Below, one piece after another: positions 10,801 through 21,154 of a stretch of 64,000 bases of DNA; the stretch's first letter is position 1; every line of letters starts with the position of its first letter. The notes under the pieces were generated by a model that saw only the letters and a list, made by a program, of their open reading frames with translations, was not told the origin of the DNA and did no database searches. A program made the position numbers and the translations under genes. Origin of the DNA: Dipteris shenzhenensis (Eukaryota > Polypodiophyta > Polypodiopsida > Gleicheniales). The stretch is taken from the NCBI GenBank assembly GCA_047967505.1, contig CM106540.1; one strand, 5' to 3'.

Positions 10801-12752
10801 CTCCCCCTCAAGCTCAAATCCATCTCACGTACACCAAGCAAGCTCCTAAATCTGCGAAGCTTCTCGGTACCCAATGCCTTCGTAAAAATATCAGCCACCT
10901 GCTCCTTAGTGCTGACATAGACAAGATCAATCTCACCAGCTAGAACCTTCTCTCTCACAAAGTGATAATGCACCTCAATGTGCTTCGTTCTAGCATGATA
11001 AACTGGGTTATTAGCAAGCATGATGCTGCTAATGTTGTCACAATGAATGACAACTGCTGCATGAACTGACTGTCCCATATCTGCAAGTAGCTTCCATAAC
11101 CAAGCTACCTCACATGCAGCCATTGCTGCACCCCTGTACTCAGCCTCTGTGCTCGACAAGGCAACTGTTGGCTGCTTCTTACTGCTCCAACTGATGGCAC
11201 CACTCCCAAGGGAAAACATAAAACCACTAGTAGATCTCCTGTCTGAGACACTACCAGCCCAGTCAGCATCTGTGTATCCATGTACCTGTAATGCACACCC
11301 AGCTTCATAAAACAGTCCATAATGCAATGTGGACTTCACATACCGCAGTATGCGCCTAGCCGCATCCAAATGTGGCTTCCTCGGTGCCTGCATAAACTGA
11401 CTCACCAGCCCCACAGCATAGCTCAAATCTGGTCTGGTTATAGTCATGTAAATCAAGCTGCCTACTATGCGCCTGTACATAGTAATATCTTCAAGAAGCT
11501 CACCTGTCTCTGCATTGAGCTTCACATTCTGCTCCAATGGAACAGAAATAGGCTTACAGCCTGTCATCCCATATTTGGACAGCATGTCCAAACCGTATTG
11601 CCTTTGCAACAGCCATATCCCACTCGGGGATCTAATAACCTCAATGCCCAAGAAGTAACGCAGCTCTCCCAAATCCTTCATCTCAAATTTCTGCTTCAAC
11701 AGCAGCTTCACTTCATTAATGTCTACATCACTATCACCTGTAATAATCAAGTCATCAACATAGATGACTATAAGCACAATCCCTCTGTTTGTCCTTTTCA
11801 CATAAAGTGAAAAATCTGAATTGGAAATCTGAAATCCAATAGTGACAAGATATTGCCCTATCTTGTCTGACCATGCCCTCGGCGCCTGTTTTAAGCCATA
11901 CAATGCTTTGCGCAACCTGCATACAAAATCGGGGTGTAAATTATCCTCATAACCTTCTGGCTGCATCATATAAACCTCTTCCTGCAAATCACCATGCAAG
12001 AAGGCATTTTTCACATCCATCTGATGCAAAGACCATCCCTTTGCAGCAGCCATAGCAATTACTGCTCTCACAGTTGCCATCCTTGCAACTGGGCTGAAAG
12101 TTTCCTCATAGTCAATTCCATATGTCTGCGCAAAACCTTTGGCAACCAATCTTGCCTTGTACCTGCTAACAGACCCATCAGCATTGTGCTTTACTTTGTA
12201 AACCCACTTGCAGCCAATAGCCTTCTTATCATGAGGCAAAGGCATCAAATCCCAAGTGTGGTTTGCATCCAAGGCAGCCATCTCTTCATCCATAGCTGCT
12301 TCCCAATTTTTATGCCCTGCTGCATCCTCAAAACATGTGGGCTCTGGCTCCTCTAGAACCTTGACCATATAAGCATAGTGATGTGCTGTATACCCATCAT
12401 ATCTCAGCCTGTCAACTGGATACTTAATACGAGTGGACCTCCGTACAACTGGATCAGTTGTAGGAGTCTTTAAATCATGCCTGCTTTTCCTTGCACCAGG
12501 TGTAACAACAGAAGGAATCCCAAGTTCCTCATCAAGGCTCATTTCAGAGCCGCTTGACTCTCCATCAACATGAGAGCTACCAGTAGACACATCAAACACT
12601 GGAGCATGGTCCACTTTTTCTTTTCCCTTATGTGGTGATACCTGCACAACGCTATCAGGACTGCCATGTGACGATTCACTAGATCTCAATCTCCCTGTCC
12701 ATGCATTAGATCCACTAGTAGAGGTCTCTCTGGGTCCACTCAAGGCTTGAGA
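10758..12752 (-). pseudogene. pol: Copia A reverse transcriptase and RNase H (end of gag-pol)
   Basis: The C-terminal 661 codons are open after a TAA at 12753-12755. After a Ser-rich linker, RT motifs appear in order: [77 protein letters not shown] and the catalytic YVDDLIITG (about 11760). RNase H follows with DADWAGS, SSTEAEYRGA, HCDNIS and the C-terminal KHIEVHYHFVREKV and ADIFTKALG boxes. The stop falls within the 3' LTR. All catalytic boxes look intact, so only upstream stops disable it. In relative B the codon at the 12753 stop is CAA, so a C-to-T change is likely. Confidence 0.95.
10801..10816 (-). promoter_or_regulatory. Polypurine tract of Copia A
   Basis: On the minus strand it reads tgagcttgagggggag, directly next to the 3' LTR. 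It is the expected primer for plus-strand DNA synthesis, and it is inside the pol frame. Confidence 0.85.
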
Positions 12753-13955
12753 TTACTGCTCTGCATTTATTGCAGCATTCCCATTTCTTGCATCTGCATC
12801 TCCTACCATAACAGTTGGTGCATACCAGCTGCTCATTTCATCAAAAACAACATCTCTGCTCACTTGCATTTTGCGGGTGGAAGGGTTATAACAGCGATAC
12901 CCTTTCTGGTGCAGAGCATATCCAATAAAGATGCATTTTTCTGCCTTTGCATCCAGCTTTGTTCTCTTCTCATCAGGAACATGAACATAAGCTATGCAAC
13001 CAAATACCTTCAAGTGAGAAATATCTGGTTTTTGGCCTGTATACATTTCTTCAAGCGTCATGCCATGGACAGCTGCAGTGGGGGTTCTGTTCATAATATA
13101 AACTGCAGTTGCTACTGCTTCAGCCCAAAAATAATCAGGCATGTTTTTCTCATTTAGGATCGCCCGTCCTACTTCTGCAATATGCCTGTTCTTCCTTTCT
13201 GCAACCCCATTCTGCTGAGGGGTAGACCTACATGAGTACTTCCTTTGAATTCCCTGTTCTTTCAGATATTCACAAAATTCTTCTGAAAAGTACTCTCCCC
13301 CTCCATCAGATCTTAGCACTTTAATATGCACACCTTTCTCTTTTTCAACCATGGCCTTAAAAGCCTTGAAATGGCTGAACACTTCACTTTTGTGCTTCAT
13401 AAAATAAATCCACACCTTCCTAGTGTAGTCATCAATAAACGTCACATAATAATGGCATCCACCAATAGAAGCAGTTTTGGTTGTCCAAACATCTGAATGG
13501 ATCACTTCCAAAGGTCTTCTGCTCACCTTAGCATTTTTGGGAAATGCATGTCTGGCCTGCTTACCCATTTGGCATGCTTCACATACCTTTTGCATTCCCT
13601 CAACTCTGAATTTAGGCAAACCTGCAACAATGTTTTTCATTTGCATAGATTTCAGCCTTTGTATATTCACATGCCCAATGCGCTTGTGCCATATCTCAAT
13701 ATCTGCAATGACACCTCTCCCATGCGCAAACATAGCAGCTTTCACCTCAGGCATATCAACATCCAAGGTGAACACTCTGCCATTTTTGTTGCCTTTCACA
13801 ACCAAGTGGCACTTATTTTTCAAGTCCTCAACAAAGCATCCATCAGGATTAAATCTAACCTGCAGACCTTGCTCAACCATCTGGCCAACTGAAACCAGGT
13901 TCTTAGTGATTTTTGGAACATGATGTACATCTGCCAAGTACTTCGTTTTGCCATC
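12753..13955 (-). pseudogene. pol: Copia A integrase
   Basis: Open over 394 codons between stops at 13956-13958 and 12753-12755. It begins after the protease with the usual GAG-pre-integrase region (WHKRIGHVNIQRLKSM) and the zinc finger H-H-C-C (CEACQMGKQ). The catalytic triad is intact: HSDVW, RSDGGGEY and GVAERKNR. C-terminal landmarks are YFWAEAVATAVYIMNRTPT and KVFGCIAYVHVPDEKRTKLD. The Copia-typical linker to RT follows. Confidence 0.93.
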
Positions 13956-14258
13956 CTACATAGCCAATGGCACTTTACCAACCTGCGTAATTGGGTGCGC
14001 AGTATCATCACCTGTTTCAACATAACCTGGCTTATCCAAATTTCTAACATCATGAAACCACTCACCATGACTGGTCATGTGGTTAGAGGCACCTGAATCA
14101 ACATACCAAACATCATTGCAAGCTGCAGCATCTCCTGACATGGAGTTAACCATATGCTGCATCACAAAAAGGTGCTCATTTCTGTCGTCACCATGCCCAC
14201 TTGATGATGCATAGTTGCTTTGCTGCAACTTCCCACTTTTGATGTCATTCTGCTTTTT
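13956..14258 (-). pseudogene. pol: Copia A aspartic protease segment
   Basis: Lies between in-frame TAG codons at 14259-14261 and 13956-13958. The active-site box is VWYVDSGASNHMT, an intact DSGA. Relative B has CAG (Gln) at the position of the 13956 stop, in the context LSMQDGKKKYL, so the stop is a C-to-T change. Confidence 0.9.
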
Positions 14259-15116
14259 CTAACATGTATTCTCCTTGTGTCCAGGCTTTCCACAATAATA
14301 GCATTCTGTGCTGCTATTTACTTGCTGGTTCCTTTGCCATGAACCACGGCCTCTTTGGCTCCCCCTGCCTCTAGAACTACCACGTCCTCCTCCATAGGAC
14401 TGGTTTTCCTGTTGTTGCTGTTGGTTCTGATTTCCTGCACGGCCACCAAAACAGCCTCTTCCTCTACCCCTGCCTCTACCTGTATTCGAGTAGAAAGCAG
14501 TCTCTTGAGAAGTTGAGGTGACTGAACCACCATTCCTTTGCTCTTCACTCAGCAAGAGAGCAATAAGTTCCTGAAAATCAGGAAATGTTTCACGGACTCC
14601 AATGGATGTCCGAAACTGTGCATAATCTTTCCCAAGACCATTCAAGGTCACGGACACTAAGTCCTCATCATCAACAGGTGCTTCAATGGAGGCAAGAGAA
14701 TCTGCAAGGCCTTTCACCTTCAAGGAATACTCATTTATATTCAGATTTTTCCTTTGCACATTGTGTAACTCCTGCTTTAGCTGCATCTTTCGTGCTTTGG
14801 TATTTGTGCTATACAGCTTCACCAATGTATCCCATGCCTCCTTAGGCGTCTCTACATCCTGTATATGCACAATCATAGAATCTGAAATGCTAACAGACAG
14901 CCAATACAGGCATTTTTTGGCTTTTTCATGCCATTCTTTAAAGGCCTTCAATTCAGCAGGAGTGGGAGCAGTACCCAAAACTGGTTCTGCAGTTTCACCA
15001 CTGATGTAATCCCAAACTCCCTTTCCCATAAGGAAGTTTGTCATCCTGAACTTCCATGCTTGGAAGTTGTTCTTGTCAAGATTCTCACTGACAATGGTAG
15101 ACAGATTCTCTGACAT
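14259..15116 (-). pseudogene. gag: Copia A gag
   Basis: The ATG at 15116 (MSENLSTIV...) is the likely start, since upstream codons in frame lack another ATG. A UBN2-type gag domain follows: NFQAWKFRMTNFLMGKGVWD near the start, MIVHIQDVETPKEAWDTL and ARKMQLKQELHNVQRKNLNI in the middle. Then comes a Gly/Arg/Gln-rich RNA-binding stretch (RGRGRGRG, QQQQQEN) and one CCHC knuckle, CYYCGKPGHKENTC. The TAG at 14259 falls right after the knuckle. Gag and pol share one frame, as in most plant Copia. Confidence 0.92.
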
Positions 15117-15681
15117 TTTACAAATCACGAATTGCAACAGCAACCTGTAAACACAGCAAATGCCTCACAAGGGCAAATAGCAAAACTTCTGCAAAAAACC
15201 TCACAGGGGCAGATCTGCAACACTGACGAAAGTGGTATTTCACCACACAGTCACTTCCTAGTGACGATTTTGCATCAACAGGCAACAGGCATGAATCTGC
15301 AACTCCCAATATCTCTGCACATAGGCATATGATGCAATTTCTGTGGCACTTTTCCACCGACTAGCCACGCAGTGGTCGCACAGCGAAAAACAGGGCCTTT
15401 TTCTGAGTGCTTGCGAAGAACTTGCGCCTTCAAAACGGGCCCCGAAATGGCCTCAAATCAAAAAAATAAAGTCACCAAGGTCTTCGCCCTCACCCGCAGC
15501 ATATACTGCGCTCTCGCCACACCGCGAAGGGCCTCTCAATCTGAAACAGTGCACTCCTGCACTTCTGGCTGTGCTACCTGTAGAGATTTGCTCCCAAACT
15601 CGAAATAGGAAAGCAACACTGGTCCTCTTACCAGGACACCACAAACTTGGCTTGCTTTCTTGAGCTCCTTACCACGAACCT
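15117..15681 (-). other. Copia A untranslated leader
   Basis: About 565 bp between the primer site and the gag ATG. No domain is seen; presumably it carries the packaging signal. Confidence 0.7.
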
Positions 15682-15694
15682 GGCTCTGATACCA
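15682..15694 (-). promoter_or_regulatory. Primer binding site of Copia A, initiator Met tRNA
   Basis: On the minus strand it reads tggtatcagagcc, directly next to the 5' LTR. This complements the 3' end of plant initiator methionine tRNA and starts minus-strand DNA synthesis. Confidence 0.93.
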
Positions 15695-15992
15695 TGTAAA
15701 GAATAAGGGAGAGAGATAGGAGACTCAAGTGCAGCTTTCTTCACAACACACAAAAGAGAGAGGACACAAGGTTGGAGGGTGAAGCCTTTCTTTACTTTTG
15801 CACACAACAACAGTACAATAGAAGAGGGAAATACCCTATATGTCAAAACCTAGAATACGTGGTTCATATGTGAACCCAAACCAAAAACATACGTGGTAGT
15901 CTAACTACACCACGAGTACAACTAACATAGGCGGTGACATAAATGATAGTCATCCAGGAGATATATCGGGGGTAGAGCTTGATATCTCAACA
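15695..15992 (-). repeat. 5' LTR of Copia A
   Basis: 298 bp, one visible mismatch to the 3' LTR. Confidence 0.95.
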
Positions 15993-15997
15993 TTACA
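15993..15997. repeat. Right target site duplication of Copia A (ttaca)
   Basis: Matches 10498-10502. Confidence 0.9.
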
Positions 15998-16706
15998 TGC
16001 ACGCTCATTGGCATATGCACATTTTTGCACATTTAGGAAGACCCAATCAATTTTGTATTAGGGACGATTGACTCTTAGTTTCCATATTAAATCCCACAAA
16101 TAAGCATATAGTTAGACACATCACATGCACTCACACGATTTTGCATAGGCACATAATAGATTGCTTCAATAATAGTATCACACACTTTCATTCCATACTC
16201 TCAAAGCATGCAATGAATTCACAAACAGGACAAGAAGCTATGCCAAAACTCAAGATGAATTGGCAAAAGAGTCTGTAGCCTCAACAACGAGACCCCCGCC
16301 AAACATCACAGCCATCTCCTATATGCAAAAATATCAAACTTGCATACAAACTTATCTACAAGCTCAATGATATGGGTGCAATTGCATCCAACATATATGC
16401 AAGATAGCAAGAAATGCCAGCCTCAACAACGAGACCCCTGCCAAACCTCTTCCCAAGAAGATTCGATGGCAGAGTCTGCAACCTCAGTAACGAGATCCCC
16501 TCTGAAATTCATAGCTATCTACCCCTCCTTAAGAGGAGATAAGCTTCTTGACTACAGACCATAAATTGTATGGTGGAAAAGATTACAGTAGGAACAACTC
16601 ACATGCCACAAGCTCAACAACCACTAGGTTACGCACATGGCATCCCAACTCCAAAATCAAAATAAGACATAACCCGAGGACGGGTAATAAAATGGATCTG
16701 GGAGTA
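15998..16706 (+). other. Gypsy F 3' untranslated region with short imperfect repeats
   Basis: Noncoding. A phrase of the type 'cctcaacaacgagacccc' occurs at about 16280 and 16420 and in a diverged form (cctcagtaacgagatcccc) at about 16484. The last bases (ggatctgggagta, 16694-16706) are purine-rich, touch the 3' LTR and are the likely polypurine tract. Confidence 0.55.
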
Positions 16707-17612
16707 TGTTGTCTCTATGCCAACATGGACTTAGGTGGAAGAGAATGTGTGTGTAGAGTAGCAGCAAAGCTCCGCTTGTACTTGCATAAGGCTAGAAATA
16801 ACCCCTCTCAGAAATCCAACTTGCATGTTCTACATGCAAGTTCTACATAAAATTCCTACATGTGAGCTCTACATGTCAGATTTACATGAAACTCCTACAT
16901 GCGAGTTCTACATGCAACTTCTACATGCAACTCCTACATGCGACTCCTACATGTGAGTTCTACATACGAGTTCTACATGTAACTCCTACATGCAACTCCT
17001 ACATGTGAGTTCTATATGCGAGTTCTACATGCAACTCCTACATGCAACTCCTACATGCAAGTTCTACATGCTAGTTCTACATGCAAGTTCTACATGTAGA
17101 GAGAGAATGTGTTACAATTCCTACATGCAGAGAGAAAAGCTCTCCAACTTGTATAAATACCTTATAATGGAATGAAGCCCGTACTCTTTGGGGCATTGTG
17201 TTGAGTTCTACTTTGGTATTCTAAGCAATTGTCTCAAATGTCCATGCTTCCTTGCACTCCACGTCTAAAAGCATGTCCTAACCTTGCAACTCCTCCTCCC
17301 CTCTTCTCCAACCTTGCAACCCATCCTCTCCCTCTCCTCCTCCCTCCTCCTCCTCCCTTCTCCTCCTCCCTCTTCCTTAGGACTCCTCCTCCCTCCTCCT
17401 CCTCCCCCTCCTCCCTCCTCTCTCTTCTTTCCCCCATGCTCTTACACCTTCTTCCTCTCCCACTCCTATGCTCCCCCTAAACCCTTAGTTCTTCGACCCT
17501 TAATCTCCATGATCTACAAGGGAGACAAGTTCTCCACCATGTACTCTACTCTAAACCTTGGAACCTATTCTAAACTCTGGAACCTCTCTCTAAACCTTGG
17601 AACCTCCTTCTA
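16707..17612 (+). repeat. 3' LTR of element F, truncated
   Basis: Begins tgttgtctctatgcc and follows the 5' LTR through the minisatellite, TATA box (17152-17159), TC-rich tract and the first 'ccttggaacctcc' repeats. It stops at about 17612, where Tat element sequence takes over without a target duplication that I can see. Confidence 0.75.
16822..17097 (+). repeat. Minisatellite of 12-bp units in the 3' LTR
   Basis: Same 'ctcctacatgcaa'-type units as at 325-595, with a different order of variants. The array has therefore been reshuffled since insertion or was copied from a different template. Confidence 0.85.
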
Positions 17613-18628
17613 AACCTTGGAAGACAGGGTGTAGCTCCGAGGAGTCCAACTCAGAGGGTGAGGTGGAAGGAGTGGCCTTTAGTCTTTGTCTTGGTGCTGA
17701 TCGGGATGAGTGAGGAAGGAACAAGGTGGTGGTGGAAGAAGATCCTGTAGAGACACTTCATGTGGAGGATGTGGAGCACACTAAACGACGCCAACGCAAT
17801 GAAGAGCTTCTTGGTGATTCTCTATCAGGTAGTGAGAAGCTCCAGTACTTGGATATGCTAGATGATTTTCCACGTCTCTTTGCAACAAGCTATTCACAGG
17901 TTCGACCAGTATCTCTTGTGGAGCACAAGATTGAGTTGAAGCCAAAAAGAAAGCCAGTTGTGCAATGCTTAAGGCGATTGGGGGTGATCCAAGCTGAGGC
18001 ACTAAAGAAAGAGGTAACACAACTACTTGAGGCGGGATTCATCTTTCCTGTTGATGATTCAGAATGGATATCTCCTGTAGTTGTCACACGAAATAAAGGA
18101 AATAAGTAGCGAGTTTGTGTGGACTTTCGTCCTTTGAATGCATGCACTAAGAGGGATCATTTTCCTTTGCCATTTCAAGATGAAATACTAGACCAAGTAG
18201 CAAGGCATGAAATGTATTCTGTATGTGATGGGTATTCTGGGTACTTTCAAATTCGTATTTGGGAGGAAGATCAAAAGAAAACGTCATTTGTCACACCTTG
18301 GGGAGTTTTTGCTTATAGAGTGATGCCTTTTGGGTTGACCAATGCACTAGCTACATTTCAAAGGTTCATGAGTCAAGTCTTGGAGCCTTACTTGGGAAAG
18401 TTCATACGAGTGTTTTTGGATGATTTTTGCATTTATTCTCGGCGCATAGATCACATGGAGAAGTTAAAGATGGCCTTAGCTAGGATCGATGAAGCAAAAG
18501 GGTGTCTAAATCCTAGAAAGTATCATTTGGCTCAAATAAAAGTAGTCTTGTTGGGGCATATTGTGTCTCAAGAAGGCCTGCAAATGGATCGTGACAAGGT
18601 TCAAGCAATCATGGCATTACTGTCCTGA
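17613..18628 (+). pseudogene. pol: Element G reverse transcriptase, broken
   Basis: Begins in the protease-RT linker (EEDPVETLHVEDVEHTKRRQ). RT boxes: VEHKIELKPKRKPVVQ, EVTQLLEAGFIFPVDDSEWI, PVVVTRNKGNK, then a TAG at 18107 where Trp is usual, VDFRPLNACT, DGYSGYFQI, FVTPWGVFAYRVMPFGL and the catalytic FLDDFCIYS (about 18414). The region ends in HIVSQEGLQMDRDKVQAI before a frameshift near 18620. It has a different sequence from the RT of element F, so it is a separate family. Confidence 0.8.
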
Positions 18629-19819
18629 GAGTGTCACTGGTGTTCGTAGAATTCTAAAAAAGTGCAAGTATTATCAATGCTTTTGTGATGATTTCACAGA
18701 GATAGTGCATCCCATGAACTTGTTGACAAGAAAAGGAGTTTCTTTCCAATGGGGTGTGGAGCAACAAGAGTCTTTCTAGAAACTTAAGGAGGCCATGAGT
18801 AAGGGCCTAATATTGAAGCCGCCTGATTGGTCTCAAGACTTTTATGTAAATCCAAGTGTATCTTTGCATTTAGTTGGTGCTGTATTGCTACAAAAAGGAG
18901 AGGTAGGTAGAATGAAACCCATCTATTATGCCAGCCGATAGCTTACAGATGTGGAAACAAGTTATGAAGAAATGGAGCAGCAAGCTCTCTCTTTGGTGTT
19001 TTCTGTCAGAAAGTTTCGCTGCTATTTATTACCTCGACCATTTTTCTTCCTTACCTCTCAGTCTGTATTAGCATATCTAGTTTGCAAGCCTAATCCTGGG
19101 GGGCGATTTGCAAAATGGTTGTCAAAGCTTCAAGAGTTCTCTTTCTCTTTTGTCACTAAAAATACCACTAGGTCCACTATGGCAGATTTGCTCACAGGAT
19201 GGGAGGATCTAGGAGAAGAAAAGAAATGTAAGGAGAACATTAAAGATGAAAGGGATACACCACCAACAGCTTTTGTTTTGTATTTTGATGGGGCTTTTAG
19301 TCCTTCATGCCAACAAGGAGCCAGGGGGATAGTCTTGATGAATCGTGAAGGTCAAGAGGTATGGGCAAGAGGACAAGAGCTTCCAGGTATCACAACTAAC
19401 AATGCAACTGAGTATAATGCTTTGATTCTTGGTTTGGAGGGTTGCCTTTAAAGTCAAGTTAAAGAATTGGAAGCAAGAGGAGATTCTCAGCTTATTATAA
19501 AGCAAATGCAAGGGCATTACAAGACAAGAAGTCCTCATTTGAAGGAGCTTAATCAAAAGGCTATGGCACTATGTACTCAGTTTGATTTTTGCAAGTTTAT
19601 TCATATAAACAAAAAAGAAAATCAAAGGGCAGATGAGCTAGCTACTCAAGCCATTGTAGTACAAGATCGGGGGGTGGTTTCTTTGGTAGACAATGGATGC
19701 CAGAACTACAAGATGTTCAACAATATGTGGAAGAAGGCATGTTTCCTCGAGGGTTAACTCCACAACAGAAGCAAAGATTGGTAAGGAAGGCTTGTCCCTA
19801 TACTATTGTTGATGATATC
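18629..19819 (+). pseudogene. pol: Element G RNase H plus second (Tat-type) RNase H
   Basis: First domain: FYVNPSVSLHLVGAVLLQKG (degraded, lacking the usual DAS start), PIYYASR followed by TAG at about 18940, EMEQQALSLVFSVRKFRCYL and LAYLVCKPNPGGRFAKWLSK. The second domain starts at about 19272 with FVLYFDGAFSPSCQQGARGI. It keeps D (YFDGA), E (NNATEYNALI), D (ARGDSQLII) and D (ENQRADELA) of a working RNase H. Stops at 18777 and 19449 and a frame change after about 19690 break it. The dual RNase H is known from Tat/Ogre-type gypsy elements. Confidence 0.75.
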
Positions 19820-19823
19820 AAAT
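19820..19823. repeat. AAAT at the left break of element G
   Basis: The same 4 bases, read on the other strand, stand at 22282-22285 at the integrase end. They could be a short target duplication or microhomology. Confidence 0.5.
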
Positions 19824-19982
19824 GTAGAGACTCATAACTTTTTGCAGCAGTATCTGATTCAAGATCTGATTACATAAAAACATGCATCTTGAAGAGAGCT
19901 TCACGCTGATATAAATTTCGTTACAATCGGACTACCGAGCAGAAAGTTATGAGCAAAACACTAACATGGGGTCAAACTGTCA
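19824..19982 (+). repeat. U repeat, copy 1 (~160 bp)
   Basis: Starts gtagagactcataac, contains gcagcagtatctgattc and gctgatata, and ends near gtcatgaaaa. It matches the reverse complement of 22286-22465 and, more weakly, 22466-22640. No coding potential. Confidence 0.75.
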
Positions 19983-21107
19983 TGAAAACTATCCTCCACC
20001 CAAGCTAATTTCACCTAAGCAGGATGCTCCCTCAAGACTCCACCTTCATCAATGATCCACCCCTCATAGATTTTGCCTAGAAAAGGGGAAGAAGTTTTCA
20101 TGGTGGCTCGAGAAACAAATGGACCATATATGCATAGTGAGCGGCCAAATAGAAAGAACTTTCAAGGCTTGAAAAGAGAAAAGGGACGAGACACTCAAGA
20201 GAGAGAGAACCCGAAGTGACCTTCATTACAAATAGAGTGAGAATCCACTTCAACACTACAAACACAAGGGAGAAGAAGAGGTTTTATACATACAAGAGGG
20301 AGCGGAAGCTCCAAGACTACTCATAGAGAGAGAATAAACTAGAGAGAGATGGACTCAAGAGTCTACATAAGAGAATATCTACAAGAGGGAGAGAAGGCTC
20401 ATGGAAGAGGCTTGGGGAGACTAGAGCTACAGCAACATGAGGCCTAATGGTGGAAGAGATTGATGAACAAGGGAGAGGAGGGCTCCTTTTATAGAGATTT
20501 TGTTACCCTCCTTCACCCATTTACAATTGCTGCCTATAGATTCCTTTCCCCATCAATCACATAAGCACATATGTCACCATCCATGTCCTTTTTGGCTACT
20601 CTTGCCATGTGTCCCATCACAAGATGCTCCAGACTCTTAAAATATTGTGAAAGTCAAGAGTCTCCTCACATGGAGCCCATAGGGACCCTCTCCCTCTCTT
20701 TTCCACATATCCACATCCTCCTTATTCCACATAGGAGTTCTAGAAGGATTCCTCTTGACTTCATACTCCTCCACATGCCTTCCACACGCTTGGCATGTGG
20801 CATCTCTTATATTATTGGAACACATGGACATGAGCCCACCTCTTTATATGACTCACCCTTCCTATTTTCTAAAAACTCCATAATATCCCATACACAAATA
20901 ACTCTCACCCCATACCAAGGTATTTATAATTCATACCTATGGTATTTACAATGAGCCATTCCACTCATCCTCTCCATCCCATGCAATATCATAGAAGAAA
21001 GAAATAAGTGAGAACCGCTAGGCTATCACTTGATACTCAAACTCTTATCAAACATAGAGAAAAACAATACCAATGCCAAATTAAAAATATCAATTTTTGG
21101 CGTCACA
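19983..21107 (-). repeat. 3' LTR of element G (ends approximate)
   Basis: In element orientation it follows integrase and a polypurine tract, starts tgtgacgccaaaaa and ends near ttttca. It holds a TATA box. No second copy lies in the window, so the ends are inferred from TG...CA and the flanking features. Confidence 0.55.
20486..20493 (-). promoter_or_regulatory. TATA box of the G LTR
   Basis: TATAAAAG on the minus strand, followed by aggagccctcctctccc. This is a typical LTR promoter arrangement. Confidence 0.55.
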
Positions 21108-21121
21108 TCTTTCCCCCCCTA
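21108..21121 (-). promoter_or_regulatory. Polypurine tract of element G
   Basis: Minus strand taggggggga-aaga just before the LTR start. It fits the plus-strand primer. Confidence 0.6.
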
Positions 21122-21154
21122 GCAGATCCTCTCTAGTACAGAGAGGGATTGCTG

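Larger units (their letters stand above)
10503..15992 (-). mobile_element. Copia LTR retrotransposon A, structurally complete, recent
   Basis: LTRs at 10503-10800 and 15695-15992 (298 bp each, TG...CA) differ by one base that I can see (g/c near 10710 and 15901). A perfect 5-bp duplication (ttaca) flanks the element. Read on the minus strand: 5' LTR, initiator-Met tRNA primer site, one gag-PR-IN-RT-RH frame of about 1,452 codons, polypurine tract, 3' LTR. Integrase before RT is the Copia order. Only three in-frame stops break the frame. Truncated relatives B and C lie in the same window. Confidence 0.95.
214..17612 (+). mobile_element. Ty3/gypsy LTR retrotransposon F, decayed, with Copia A nested inside
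   Basis: Direct repeats at 214-1131 and 16707-17612 bracket a + strand gag, aspartic protease, reverse transcriptase, RNase H and integrase series in gypsy order (integrase last). The domains are readable but carry many stops and frameshifts, and two integrase catalytic positions are changed. About 3.2 kb of leader separates the 5' repeat from gag, which is long for a gypsy element, so the true LTR may run past 1131. The 5.5-kb Copia A interrupts the region between integrase and the 3' LTR. The 3' LTR stops abruptly where Tat element G begins. The lineage within Ty3/gypsy is uncertain; it is not a chromovirus, since I see no chromodomain after integrase. Confidence 0.8.
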
